Shown in pieces: positions 6,404-13,651 of a DNA stretch of 13,651 nucleotides. The translations under genes and the position numbers were made by a program. The stretch spans positions 1 to 13,651 of the forward strand of contig CAMDJY010000011.1 in assembly GCA_945901145.1 (NCBI GenBank), read 5' to 3'. The DNA comes from Legionella genomosp. 1 (lineage in GTDB: Bacteria; Pseudomonadota; Gammaproteobacteria; Legionellales; Legionellaceae). The notes beneath the pieces were generated by a model. The model saw only the letters and a list, made by a program, of their open reading frames with translations, was not told the origin of the DNA and did not search any database. Positions within the stretch are counted from its first letter, which is position 1, and every line of letters begins with the position of its first letter.

Positions 6404-8347
6404 TCAAAGATCTTTCTCTTGCATCATATAAAGCATATTCGCTGGTGATTTTTCAGGTAAGATTGGTTTGGTTTGTATTTGAAAATCACGCAATGCAAAA
6501 AAGAATGGATTGAGTTTTTTTTGGTAAGGCTGTAAGCTCCCTAACCATATCGGTTGGCGATGATTTAACAGATGATAATTTGAACGCCACATGCTGAGTA
6601 TGAGCATCGGTTTACCTCTCTGATTTTTATAAGTCATTTCTAAATACGGTTTTTGATTGAGATAAAATTGAGTATTAAAAGAAGTCGTTGTATTCTCTGA
6701 TAAAAACATCCCTAAAAGAGAATGAGCGTTTTTCTGCCAACCGTGTGATTTCAGTAATTTTTCTAATGTATTAAGATCTCCTAAATACTGTATGTTTAGT
6801 ATATTTTTAGGTCTTCCAAGTCGATCGCTGTTGTAAAGAGGTAATAATGGTCGGGTTTGATGCCACCACGCATCATAGGTTAATACATATTGTTGATAGG
6901 AAGGCATGTGTTGTTTGAAAGTTGATTTAAAATCTAAGCAGACAATGCAGATAGCCGTGCCGATTAATAGAAAAAATGGAATGATGAACGAGTAAGCAGG
7001 TGTGAATTTTTGAGAGTAACGTCTATAAAAAAGCCAATGAAGTAAGGCAAGTGTGAGTCCAAAGCTATAAGCTGTAATGATACCACTGAGCCAGTTATCG
7101 CCAAGGTAAAGAAATGCAATGCCAGCAAGACAGAGTAAACCCATGAGAATAAATCGAATGGTTCGAATGAATGCGGTTTGGGAATAACGCATTTTTTTTA
7201 ACATGAGGAAGGTCATACAAGTTGTGGCTATGGCTAATTGCATGACAGAAAATAAAGGCGATGTTTGTTGGCTAAGAATGTTTTCTGTTGGCATCGGCGC
7301 CAGGTAAAAACTCAAGCAAGCAACGAGCGTGAAGCAGCTGATAATGCTTAACCAATAGCGTAATGATCGCCAATCTTGATGATAGACTGTCATTCCTACG
7401 ATGCCTAAAAATAAAGCGATGAGTGGGCAAGGGCTTAAACAGAGTGTTATCACTGTAAAAAAAACATCAAAGCCATGGGTTCTAAATGTTTGCAAGAAAA
7501 AATAGACCGGTGCATCGATTGTTTCAAAAATCGTCCCAGAGCAAATCCACAGAATTGCAATGCTTGTGATAGATAAAAAAAGAAAAAATAAAAGTATACA
7601 TCCCATCGTATTGCCATGGTTGGTTTCACCAGGGGGAGATAAGTATCGAAGTATGTTATTGAGTGGATGAATGGTTTTTGCTTGATGCCAAGCTTGATCG
7701 AGTTTTTCCTGAATGATTTGGTCAATATGCCTCCAAAGCCATTTGATGGATAAGCTGGCCAGCCAGAGGATAAATAATAGACCAAAGACAAACAGAAATA
7801 ATCGAGTTGCACGCTCGGTTGATAGTTCTGCGCTTGCTGTTCCAATGAGAATGCCAGGGCCTACATAGAGGATGGACCAAAAAATTGCAGAGATAAAATT
7901 TGCAATTAAAAATTCAACGCGCCCCATGCGCATCATGCCGGCAATCACTGGAATAATCGAGCGTAATGGACCGATAAAACGACCAAAAAATACACTTTTA
8001 CCGCCATGGCGCTCAAAGTAATCTTTTCCGTATTGTAACCATTGCGGGTGAGTTTTAAATGGCCATATATGGAGTAGTTTGTCACTAAGTATGTAACCTA
8101 AAAAATAACTGCCGACATCACCGGCAATGGCGCCAAACATAGAAGCTACCAGTGTTAAATCAATGCGCATGACGCCGGAGCCTGCTAAGATGCCGATCAT
8201 GGTCATCATGACCGATCCTGGAACAATTGACCCAATCACTGCCAATGATTCTGCAAATGCAATGAGAAAAGTCATGATCAGCGCGAGTTCAGTGTGTTGT
8301 TTCAGCCATGTTGTCAGCGGCTCTACATATGCCATGGAAAATTCCAT
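6404..8347 (-). CDS. DedA - degenerate PAP2 - LssY-like fusion membrane protein
   Basis: This 647-residue inner-membrane protein has three parts. Residues 20-195 are a DedA/SNARE-associated domain: ESLAVIGSIVPGS (33-45), GAIAGDVGSYFLGY (72-85), FFGRFIGPLRSIIPVIAGM (120-138) and the following FLIANFISAIFW (146-157). DedA proteins are linked to lipid (undecaprenyl phosphate or phospholipid) translocation. Residues 250-440 have the six-helix layout of a PAP2 phosphatase. Its catalytic motifs are missing: no K-x6-RP near 345-356, no PSGH near 362-372, and motif 3 reads AFLYLGDNWLSG (411-422), with Phe, Asn and Gly where Arg, His and Asp are expected. Residues 485-640 resemble the LssY C-terminal domain (YLGDLNTLEKLLKSHGWQ at 521-538). 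It starts five bases after lipB; Met5 at 8335 is an alternative start. Substrate is unknown. Confidence 0.88.
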   Translation of the reverse strand: MEFSMAYVEPLTTWLKQHTELALIMTFLIAFAESLAVIGSIVPGSVMMTMIGILAGSGVMRIDLTLVASMFGAIAGDVGSYFLGYILSDKLLHIWPFKTHPQWLQYGKDYFERHGGKSVFFGRFIGPLRSIIPVIAGMMRMGRVEFLIANFISAIFWSILYVGPGILIGTASAELSTERATRLFLFVFGLLFILWLASLSIKWLWRHIDQIIQEKLDQAWHQAKTIHPLNNILRYLSPPGETNHGNTMGCILLFFLFLSITSIAILWICSGTIFETIDAPVYFFLQTFRTHGFDVFFTVITLCLSPCPLIALFLGIVGMTVYHQDWRSLRYWLSIISCFTLVACLSFYLAPMPTENILSQQTSPLFSVMQLAIATTCMTFLMLKKMRYSQTAFIRTIRFILMGLLCLAGIAFLYLGDNWLSGIITAYSFGLTLALLHWLFYRRYSQKFTPAYSFIIPFFLLIGTAICIVCLDFKSTFKQHMPSYQQYVLTYDAWWHQTRPLLPLYNSDRLGRPKNILNIQYLGDLNTLEKLLKSHGWQKNAHSLLGMFLSENTTTSFNTQFYLNQKPYLEMTYKNQRGKPMLILSMWRSNYHLLNHRQPIWLGSLQPYQKKLNPFFFALRDFQIQTKPILPEKSPANMLYMMQEKDL

Positions 8348-8352
8348 ATCTG

Positions 8353-8955
8353 TTATCGTCCAAATTCTGTGAAAAAGAGCGCTGACAATTGTTTTTCTAC
8401 TGTCGAAAATGAGACGTTAGGGACTAAATTTTTCATATGTGTCATTTTGAGCTCAGTGTATCCACAAGGATTAATCCCTAAAAATGGTGTTAAATCCATT
8501 TCTACATTTAAAGCAAGACCATGATAGGTACAGCCATTTTTTACTCTAAGGCCAATTGATGCAATTTTTTTATCATCGACATAGACCCCAGGGGCGCCAC
8601 ATTGTGTGTGTCCTTGAATATTAAAAGTCGCTAAACTTTGAATTAGTAGGTCTTGTAGACAACACACCAAACTGCGGATACCTAATTTTCTGCGTTTGAT
8701 ATCAAATAAAACATAAATTAATAACTGACCTGGGCCGTGGTATGTGACTTGACCGCCTCGGTCACTCTGGACAATTGGAATTTTTCCAGGGTTTAAAATA
8801 TGTTCAACTTTGCCTGCTTGACCTTGGGTATATACTGGAAAATGTTGTAACATCCAGACCTGATCAGCTGTTTCTGTCGTTCTTGAAGCCGTAAAGTGCT
8901 TCATTTCTTCCCAAATCAATTCATACTGTTGTATGCCTCGATGAAGAATCAGCAT
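8353..8955 (-). CDS. lipB: Octanoyl-[acyl carrier protein]-protein octanoyltransferase LipB
   Basis: LipB moves octanoyl groups from acyl carrier protein to the lipoyl domains of enzymes such as pyruvate and 2-oxoglutarate dehydrogenase, the first step of lipoate synthesis in the cytoplasm. The 200-residue length is normal. Visible signatures are [12 protein letters not shown] (66-77), [19 protein letters not shown] (120-138), HGLALNV (145-151) and the INPCGY active-site segment (161-166). Lys130 and Cys164 correspond to the catalytic Lys/Cys pair (Lys135 and Cys169 in E. coli). The start ATG shares one base with the ybeD stop (TAATG), so translation is coupled. The usual partner lipA does not follow; the DedA fusion gene is next after five bases, so lipoyl synthase must be encoded elsewhere. 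Confidence 0.97.
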   Translation of the reverse strand: MLILHRGIQQYELIWEEMKHFTASRTTETADQVWMLQHFPVYTQGQAGKVEHILNPGKIPIVQSDRGGQVTYHGPGQLLIYVLFDIKRRKLGIRSLVCCLQDLLIQSLATFNIQGHTQCGAPGVYVDDKKIASIGLRVKNGCTYHGLALNVEMDLTPFLGINPCGYTELKMTHMKNLVPNVSFSTVEKQLSALFFTEFGR

Positions 8956-9215
8956 TAGAGCACCATATTGACATGTGGATGTTTGGTCAATGCGTGGTAT
9001 AGGCCATCTAATGTTGCTTGATCTTTTGCGTAAACACTTAAACTTAATGAACGATAAATACCGGTTTTGCTTATTTGGCTGGTGATCGCTTGTTCTGTGA
9101 TTTCTGGGTAAAACTGTTGCGCGATATTTAAAATATCGCTTGCAAAGCTTGATGTATTTTTCCCGATGATTTTAATTAAAAAATCACAGGGAAATTGTAT
9201 GATCTTATCGTTCAT
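8955..9215 (-). CDS. ybeD: YbeD / DUF493 family protein
   Basis: This is a small cytoplasmic protein of the YbeD (DUF493, UPF0250) family, whose biochemical role is unsettled. From ATG 9215 it has 86 residues, close to the 87 of E. coli YbeD. It shows the family pattern: [14 protein letters not shown] at the start, a central helix ([14 protein letters not shown]), the [15 protein letters not shown] strand region, and the typical ending of a helix then a strand closing in NMVL. The fold is ferredoxin-like. A longer reading from 9236 adds seven residues and overlaps dacA by 16 bases; I prefer 9215, five bases after the dacA stop, for its family length, although no clear ribosome site supports either. 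It lies between dacA and lipB as in E. coli. Confidence 0.92.
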   Translation of the reverse strand: MNDKIIQFPCDFLIKIIGKNTSSFASDILNIAQQFYPEITEQAITSQISKTGIYRSLSLSVYAKDQATLDGLYHALTKHPHVNMVL

Positions 9216-9220
9216 AAGTG

Positions 9221-10435
9221 TTAATTTATGAACCATTGTCTAAACATCAGTTTCACCGAGTCTTTGGCACGCGAAAAAATACCGCCTTTGGGTACATCCT
9301 GTAGAGCATACAACGGTTCTGTTGCAATAATTTGTTGATCAAAGCGAATCAATAATTCACCAATGGTATCGTTCTTTTTAATCGGTGCTTGGACATACTT
9401 TGGAATTTTAGTATTGATGCTTAATCGTTGATATTGACCAGCAGGTATGGTGACAAATTCATCATGTATTAAACCGATAGGAATAATATTGGTTGTGCCT
9501 TTGTAAAGGGGGAGCTCAGTAATGGGGACCCCAGATTTATATAATTTATGCGTTTCAAAAAAACGAAATCCATAATTGAGCAGTCGTTCGCTATCATCAG
9601 CCCGGACGGTTTCTGTGGGTGAACCTAAGACCACTGCGATGAGACGCATATGATCGCGTTCTGCTGAAGATACTAAACAAAAGCCGGCTTCATTGGTATG
9701 GCCGGTTTTAATCCCATCGACATGTGCATCACGCCAAAGTAAACGATTACGATTGGGTTGTCGTATGCCATTATAAGTAAACCATTTTTGTTGATACCAA
9801 TGATAATATTCAGGAAAATCCTTAATGAGTGCGCGGCCTAAAATTGCTAAATCTTTTGCTGTTGTATGGAGCTCAGGATTTGGTAGTCCCGTACTGTCAG
9901 TGAAGTGACTCTGATTCATGCCTAAATTTTTGGCTTGCTGATTCATAATGTCGGTAAATCCTGCTTCACTACCACCGAGATGTTCAGCCATTGCCACACA
10001 AGCATCGTTTCCTGAGTCAACGATGATGCCTTTGAGTAAATCTTCAATGCTTACGGATTGCCCTTCTTTAACAAACATGCGAGAGCCGCCAGTTTTCCAT
10101 GCTTCTTGGCTAATATGTACCAGATCTGTTAAATGAATCTGGCCTTGTTTTAAGGCATTAGAAATGACGTATAGCGTCATCATCTTCGTTAAGCTTGCGG
10201 GAGGCAGAGGTTCTTCACTGTTTTTTTCAGCTAAAATTTTACCGCTATTGGCATCGATGAGAATGTAGGCTTTTGCATTTAACGTTGGTGGTGTAGGCGT
10301 GATCAGTGGGTTCGCATTGACGTTGGCAGTTGGACGAATCAAGTCTTGAGACATGGGGATGTCTGCAACGCTTGTTTGCGCGATGAATATCATACCTAAG
10401 AGAAGAGGAACCATGAAAAAAATTGTTCGATTCAT
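9221..10435 (-). CDS. dacA: D-alanyl-D-alanine carboxypeptidase, PBP5/6 type
   Basis: This penicillin-binding protein removes the terminal D-alanine from peptidoglycan pentapeptides in the periplasm. The 404-residue protein starts with a signal peptide (about 1-24, cleavage likely after TSVA). The three peptidase S11 motifs are intact: SLTK at 81-84 (nucleophile Ser81), SGN at 141-143 and KTG at 243-245. The PBP5 C-terminal beta domain follows (about 295-385). The last 18 residues (IFSRAKDSVKLMFRQWFIN) form an amphipathic helix of the kind that anchors PBP5 to the inner membrane. It is the first gene of a minus-strand operon with ybeD, lipB and the DedA fusion, and is divergent from the efflux operon. 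The ATG at 10435 follows only a weak ribosome site (GGGTAAAG). Confidence 0.97.
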   Translation of the reverse strand: MNRTIFFMVPLLLGMIFIAQTSVADIPMSQDLIRPTANVNANPLITPTPPTLNAKAYILIDANSGKILAEKNSEEPLPPASLTKMMTLYVISNALKQGQIHLTDLVHISQEAWKTGGSRMFVKEGQSVSIEDLLKGIIVDSGNDACVAMAEHLGGSEAGFTDIMNQQAKNLGMNQSHFTDSTGLPNPELHTTAKDLAILGRALIKDFPEYYHWYQQKWFTYNGIRQPNRNRLLWRDAHVDGIKTGHTNEAGFCLVSSAERDHMRLIAVVLGSPTETVRADDSERLLNYGFRFFETHKLYKSGVPITELPLYKGTTNIIPIGLIHDEFVTIPAGQYQRLSINTKIPKYVQAPIKKNDTIGELLIRFDQQIIATEPLYALQDVPKGGIFSRAKDSVKLMFRQWFIN

Positions 10436-10517
10436 TGCTTTACCCGTTGTAAATTGATGTGATAAGTTAAAAACTGCTTGAGTTTACCATATGATTTGTT
10501 TAATGAAAAAATTATAT

Positions 10518-10545
10518 TTGAATTGGATCTATTATTGAGTAGACT
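10518..10545 (+). promoter_or_regulatory. Candidate promoter of the efflux operon
   Basis: TTGAAT (10518-10523) and TAGACT (10540-10545), each matching four of six consensus bases, are separated by 16 bases. A start near 10552 would give a leader of about 40 bases. A second pair, TTAAAA at 10548-10553 and TATAAG at 10571-10576, scores similarly, but it would overlap the presumed ribosome site. Confidence 0.3.
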
Positions 10546-10573
10546 AGTTAAAAGCTAAGAGTATTAAGATTAT

Positions 10574-10578
10574 AAGGA
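10574..10578 (+). promoter_or_regulatory. Ribosome binding site of the outer-membrane factor gene
   Basis: AAGGA lies 13 bases before ATG 10592, longer than the usual spacing. There is no better site and no other plausible start, so initiation may be somewhat weak. Confidence 0.45.
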
Positions 10579-10591
10579 CATAAGCTTTACC

Positions 10592-12142
10592 ATGCTTAAA
10601 AAATATATTTTTCTCAGCTGTTGTCTGCTTAATGCTTGCATGGTGGGTCCTGATTTTAAAGATCCTAAAAAAACGGTTGAAAAAAAATGGATAGAGCATA
10701 GCCCTTTAGTTCAAAATAAGCCGGTTAAGAGCTCTGATTGGTGGAAAATTTTTCATGACGATAATTTAGTAGCTTTAATTCAAGAAGGATATCGCAATAA
10801 TTTATCTTTACAAATGGCTGGCGTGCATGTGTTACAAGCGAGAGCGCAACTAGCACAAGCAGTGGGTGAGCTGTATCCGCAACAACAAGCGATGGCTGGC
10901 ACATATGATTATTATCGCATTGGTGGCAGTTATTTACAGGATGTTTTACCCGGTACTTTCTATGCGGCAACCCTGGGCATTTCTGCGAATTGGGAAATTG
11001 ATTTTTGGGGAAAATATCGACGGGCAATTCAGTCCAATGATGCTACCTTTTTAGCATCGATTGCTGCCTATGATCACGCGCTGGTGACGTTAACCGCGGA
11101 TATTGCCAGTGATTATGTAAATATTCGTACCACTGAAGCTTTAATTCGGGTGACCAATGAAAATATTCGTTTGCAAAGAACAAGCTTAAATTTGACTGAA
11201 GCTCGCTTTCATGCGGGTGAAATTGGCTTGCTTGATGTTGAACAAGCGAGAACAGAACTGGCAGAAACCGAGTCAAAACTGCCGACTTTGAAAGCGAAAC
11301 TACAACGTCAAAAAGATGCGCTCGCGGTGCTGCTTGGGACCGTACCGAATCAGGTAGATAAACTGTTAGTTAAAAAAGGCATTCCCAAAACCTCTCGTGC
11401 CATTGCAGTGGGGATCCCGCTTGAAACACTCAATAACCGTCCGGATGTGCATCAATCTCGCCTAGAAGCGATGGCTCAATCAGCGATGATCGGCGTGGTG
11501 AAGGCCAATTTATTCCCGGCGCTGTCATTATCTGGTACGTTTTCTTTTGCTTCGAATAGCATTAATAACGCATCTGTTAGTGATTTGTTTAATTGGTCGA
11601 ATCGCACCATAACTGCAGGGCCAATCCTGAATTGGCCCTTGTTAAATTATGGACAAATTACCAATGCCGTGCGTGTTCAAGATGCTGCATTTCAAAAATC
11701 TTTACTCAATTATCAAAACGTTGTGCTCAAAGCACAACAGGAAGTTCAAGATAATATAACCAATTATATCGAATCACAGAAGACCGAAAGATTATTGATG
11801 AAAGCCAACCATTCGGCGATTAAATCTACGCAATTGACGTTAATTAGCTATAAAGAAGGCGAAATTGACTACACGACGGTTTTAACTTCAGAGCAACAAT
11901 TGCTGCGGGTACAAACTTCATTGGTGCAAGCTGAGGGTGATGTGCCACAAGCGGTGATTGCTTTATATCGTTCCTTAGGTGGTGGTTGGCAAATCAGGAA
12001 AGGAAATGATATGGTGCCTAAAGAAATTAAAGAACAAATGGCTGCGCGCACTGATTGGGGTAATTTACTGAAAACAGAAAATCATGAAGCGCCTAAGACA
12101 TCGAAACAACAATTCGAGCAACTTTATCTACCCAGTTGGTAA
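10592..12142 (+). CDS. RND efflux outer-membrane factor, NodT/OprM family lipoprotein
   Basis: This is the outer-membrane channel of a tripartite drug or metabolite efflux pump. The 516-residue precursor has a short lipoprotein signal ending in LNAC, with Cys16 as the lipidated residue, followed by MVGPDFKDP, the usual start of OprM/NodT proteins. Two OEP (TolC-type) repeats follow, at about residues 65-240 and 270-460. Recognisable segments include SANWEIDFWGKYRRAI (131-146), RFHAGEIGLLDVEQARTEL in the first repeat, IPLETLNNRPDVHQ (275-288) and AGPILNWPLLNYGQ in the second. The C-terminus is longer than in many relatives, with a hydrophilic extension ending in YLPSW. It is the first gene of the operon, five bases before the membrane fusion gene. 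The transported substrate cannot be inferred. Confidence 0.95.
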   Translation: MLKKYIFLSCCLLNACMVGPDFKDPKKTVEKKWIEHSPLVQNKPVKSSDWWKIFHDDNLVALIQEGYRNNLSLQMAGVHVLQARAQLAQAVGELYPQQQAMAGTYDYYRIGGSYLQDVLPGTFYAATLGISANWEIDFWGKYRRAIQSNDATFLASIAAYDHALVTLTADIASDYVNIRTTEALIRVTNENIRLQRTSLNLTEARFHAGEIGLLDVEQARTELAETESKLPTLKAKLQRQKDALAVLLGTVPNQVDKLLVKKGIPKTSRAIAVGIPLETLNNRPDVHQSRLEAMAQSAMIGVVKANLFPALSLSGTFSFASNSINNASVSDLFNWSNRTITAGPILNWPLLNYGQITNAVRVQDAAFQKSLLNYQNVVLKAQQEVQDNITNYIESQKTERLLMKANHSAIKSTQLTLISYKEGEIDYTTVLTSEQQLLRVQTSLVQAEGDVPQAVIALYRSLGGGWQIRKGNDMVPKEIKEQMAARTDWGNLLKTENHEAPKTSKQQFEQLYLPSW

Positions 12143-12147
12143 CTGTT

Positions 12148-13299
12148 ATGGACCCAAGAAAAAAAGAAAAGCTAATTAAATTCGTGCAAATTTTATTTGT
12201 TGTGTTGCTTTTAGTGGACTTATTTTCCCACTTGAAATCCACGCATGCACCCGCGATACCGCCTCGTTCTGTAGTTGTTGCAAAGCCTAAGCTTATCAAT
12301 ATTGCCGAGTATATTACGCAAACTGGTAATACCGTGTCTTATAATTCAGTAGATTTGGTTGGTCGTATTGAAGGTTTTCTGAATGACATTACTTTTGTTG
12401 ATGGTACCTTTGTGCAGAAAGACACCCCACTTTTTTTGATTGAGCCCGAACCGTATTTAGAAAAAGTCAAAGCAGCAGAAGCTGAATTAGCAGCGTTTCA
12501 GGCCGATGATTTATATTCTAAAACTGAATATGCGCGTCAAAAGAAATTATATCAACAAAATGCAACCTCACAGAATAACGTTGAAAAATGGTTTGCAAAA
12601 AGTCAAGAGTCTGAAGCGCAAGTTGCCAAAGCAAAAGCCGATTTAGAGCTTGCTAAAATAAATTATAGTTATACGCATATTAAAGCACCTTTTGATGGAC
12701 GAATTGGTCGTCATTTAGTAGATAAAGGCAATCTCGTTGGCAATAATGCTGCAACTAAACTTGCAACCATTGAACAGCTTGATCCGATTTATGTGTATTT
12801 TAATCTTAATGAACTTGATTATCTCAAGTTATCGAAGGAAGCGCGTCAAAAGCATTATAGTCCTGATAATAAGTCATTGCCAGTCAAGGTGGCTTTACAA
12901 AATTCAGATGATTTTAATTTCGAAGGCTTGATGGATTTTGCGAATACAAGTTTAGATGCTTCCACGGGAACAATGGAATTACGAGCTTTATTACCTAACC
13001 CACAAAAGATTTTGGTGCCGGGACTGTTTGTTCGTGCGCGTATTGCGATCAGTCCACCAACACCACAATTGACTGTACCTACAACAGCGGTGCTCTATGA
13101 TCAAATTGGTCCCTATGTATTTGTTGTCAATGCAGCCAAGCAAGTTGTGTTAAGTCGCGTGACTCTTGGGGCAGTAGAACATAATCGTCAAGCCATTCTA
13201 TCAGGGATAAAAGCCCAGGATGATGTCATTGTCGACGGTTTGCAAAATGCAACCCCCGGTGATGTCGTAGCACCTAAGCGGGAGATTCTGGCCCCATGA
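12148..13299 (+). CDS. RND efflux periplasmic adaptor (membrane fusion protein)
   Basis: This HlyD/AcrA-type adaptor links the RND pump to the outer-membrane channel. From ATG 12148 it has 383 residues; an in-frame TTG at 12136 inside the previous gene is less likely. An N-terminal membrane helix (about 12-28) anchors it, and there is no lipobox. The lipoyl-like half-motifs VGRIEGFLNDITFVDGTFVQ (71-90) and YSYTHIKAPFDGRIGRHLVD (173-192) flank a helical hairpin (about 100-170). A beta-barrel and membrane-proximal domain follow (about 205-375), with VPGLFVRARIAIS and LTVPTTAVLYD in typical positions. It starts five bases after the outer-membrane factor gene with no strong ribosome site, and its TGA overlaps the start of the pump gene, so the three are translated together. 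Confidence 0.95.
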   Translation: MDPRKKEKLIKFVQILFVVLLLVDLFSHLKSTHAPAIPPRSVVVAKPKLINIAEYITQTGNTVSYNSVDLVGRIEGFLNDITFVDGTFVQKDTPLFLIEPEPYLEKVKAAEAELAAFQADDLYSKTEYARQKKLYQQNATSQNNVEKWFAKSQESEAQVAKAKADLELAKINYSYTHIKAPFDGRIGRHLVDKGNLVGNNAATKLATIEQLDPIYVYFNLNELDYLKLSKEARQKHYSPDNKSLPVKVALQNSDDFNFEGLMDFANTSLDASTGTMELRALLPNPQKILVPGLFVRARIAISPPTPQLTVPTTAVLYDQIGPYVFVVNAAKQVVLSRVTLGAVEHNRQAILSGIKAQDDVIVDGLQNATPGDVVAPKREILAP

Positions 13300-13651
13300 T
13301 TTCTAAATTTTTTATTGAGCGTCCAGTTCTTGCGAATGTCATCGCGATTCTGATTGTATTTTTAGGGTTGATTGCGATTAAAATTTTAGCGGTTACACAA
13401 TATCCAGCGATTGTACCGCCAACCATTCAAGTCACGACCACTTACCCTGGGGCTGATGCAAAAACCTTGATCAACACGGTTGCTTTGCCGATTGAGCAGC
13501 AGGTCAATGGCGTGGAAAATATGCTCTATATGCAATCAACCAGCACTGATAGGGGCACCTATACGTTGATTGTAACGTTTGCAATTGGCACTGATTTAAA
13601 TTTTGCACAGGTGCTGGTTCAAAACCGTGTACAAGCCGCCATGGCCCAATT
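13296..13651 (+). CDS. RND efflux pump, AcrB/HAE1 family, N-terminal part (cut by window end)
   Basis: This is the proton-driven inner-membrane transporter of the tripartite pump. The visible 118 codons start at ATG 13296, which overlaps the TGA of the adaptor gene (ATGA). The N-terminus is typical of hydrophobe/amphiphile efflux RND proteins: ISKFFIERPVLANVIAILIV with the first membrane helix, then QYPAIVPPTIQVTTTYPGAD, ALPIEQQVNGVENMLYMQS and the start of the porter domain with VTFAIGTDLNFAQVLVQNRV. The IERP and YPGA features are diagnostic for the family. Family length is about 1,030-1,060 residues, so nearly 90% lies beyond the right edge. Similarity to AcrB or MexF types is clear, but the substrate class cannot be assigned. 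Confidence 0.96.
   Translation, partial: MISKFFIERPVLANVIAILIVFLGLIAIKILAVTQYPAIVPPTIQVTTTYPGADAKTLINTVALPIEQQVNGVENMLYMQSTSTDRGTYTLIVTFAIGTDLNFAQVLVQNRVQAAMAQ

Larger units (their letters stand above)
10436..10591. other. Divergent intergenic region between dacA and the efflux operon
   Basis: This 156-base AT-rich spacer must serve dacA (minus) and the efflux operon (plus). I see one candidate plus-strand promoter, listed separately, and only weak minus-strand candidates. No clear operator-like dyad stands out. Confidence 0.5.

Noticed and set aside
6406..6415. AAAGATCTTT palindrome at the convergent gene junction as a terminator
   Set aside because: It is a ten-base perfect dyad without a loop or a following T tract, lies in the DedA fusion coding end, and is too AT-rich to be stable.
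7450..7845. Minus-strand 131-codon open frame inside the DedA fusion gene
   Set aside because: It is in an alternate frame of a well-supported gene on the same strand, rich in phenylalanine and tyrosine from T-rich sequence, with no family resemblance.
8127..8524. Two plus-strand open frames opposite the DedA fusion and lipB genes
   Set aside because: Both genes underneath are strongly supported on the other strand; the frames resemble antisense shadows.
10725..11276. Open frames on both strands inside the outer-membrane factor gene
   Set aside because: The OprM/NodT reading is unambiguous across this region; the others have no starts with ribosome sites.
12136..12147. In-frame TTG start extending the adaptor protein into the outer-membrane factor gene
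   Set aside because: ATG 12148 gives a standard N-terminus with membrane anchor; the TTG has no ribosome site.
1..13651. tRNA, rRNA, CRISPR arrays, insertion sequences, riboswitches and phage or plasmid genes
   Set aside because: Reading both strands showed no cloverleaf, regular spaced repeats, transposase motifs or known leader structures; gene content is ordinary chromosomal.

Overview
The window looks like chromosomal backbone from a low-GC (roughly 40%) gammaproteobacterium. The gene content is most like the Legionellales (Legionella/Coxiella relatives). The support is a type II secretion block that starts with gspF and lacks gspD/gspE, lies next to glnA and is transcribed away from it, plus a DedA-PAP2-LssY type fusion protein and the dacA-ybeD-lipB order common in gammaproteobacteria. 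The taxonomic call is inference from gene families and layout, with no database search. I saw no tRNA, rRNA, CRISPR array, insertion sequence or clear rho-independent terminator, and no gene-free stretch longer than about 160 bases.

Left part (1-1889, minus strand): gspF, gspG and the start of gspH, an inner-membrane platform protein and two pseudopilins of the type II secretion system. The gspH gene leaves the window on the left. A 108-base divergent region with a candidate promoter separates this block from glnA (1998-3407, plus strand), a class I-beta type glutamine synthetase with its adenylylation tyrosine. Three plus-strand genes follow: a 91-residue protein and a 223-residue protein, neither of which I recognise, and an MltA-type lytic transglycosylase (4503-5696) held by a membrane segment rather than by a lipid.

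Middle part: a lone 208-residue, lysine- and glutamate-rich coiled-coil protein of unknown function (5774-6400) has its own candidate promoter. It converges, with three bases between the stop codons, on a minus-strand operon. In transcription order that operon is dacA (D,D-carboxypeptidase, PBP5 type), ybeD (DUF493), lipB (octanoyltransferase) and a 647-residue DedA-PAP2-LssY-like membrane protein. The PAP2 part of the last protein has lost the catalytic signatures of its family, which is the most unusual observation in the window.

Right part (10592-13651, plus strand): a three-gene RND efflux operon in the order outer-membrane factor, membrane fusion protein, RND pump, with tight or overlapping junctions. 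The pump gene is cut by the window end. No regulator lies beside it within the window; it is divergent from dacA across 156 bases.

Most of the window serves the cell envelope: protein export, peptidoglycan trimming and cleavage, membrane lipid handling and efflux. Lipoylation and nitrogen assimilation are embedded among these genes. The clearest unknowns are the genes at 3499-3774, 3819-4490 and 5774-6400.
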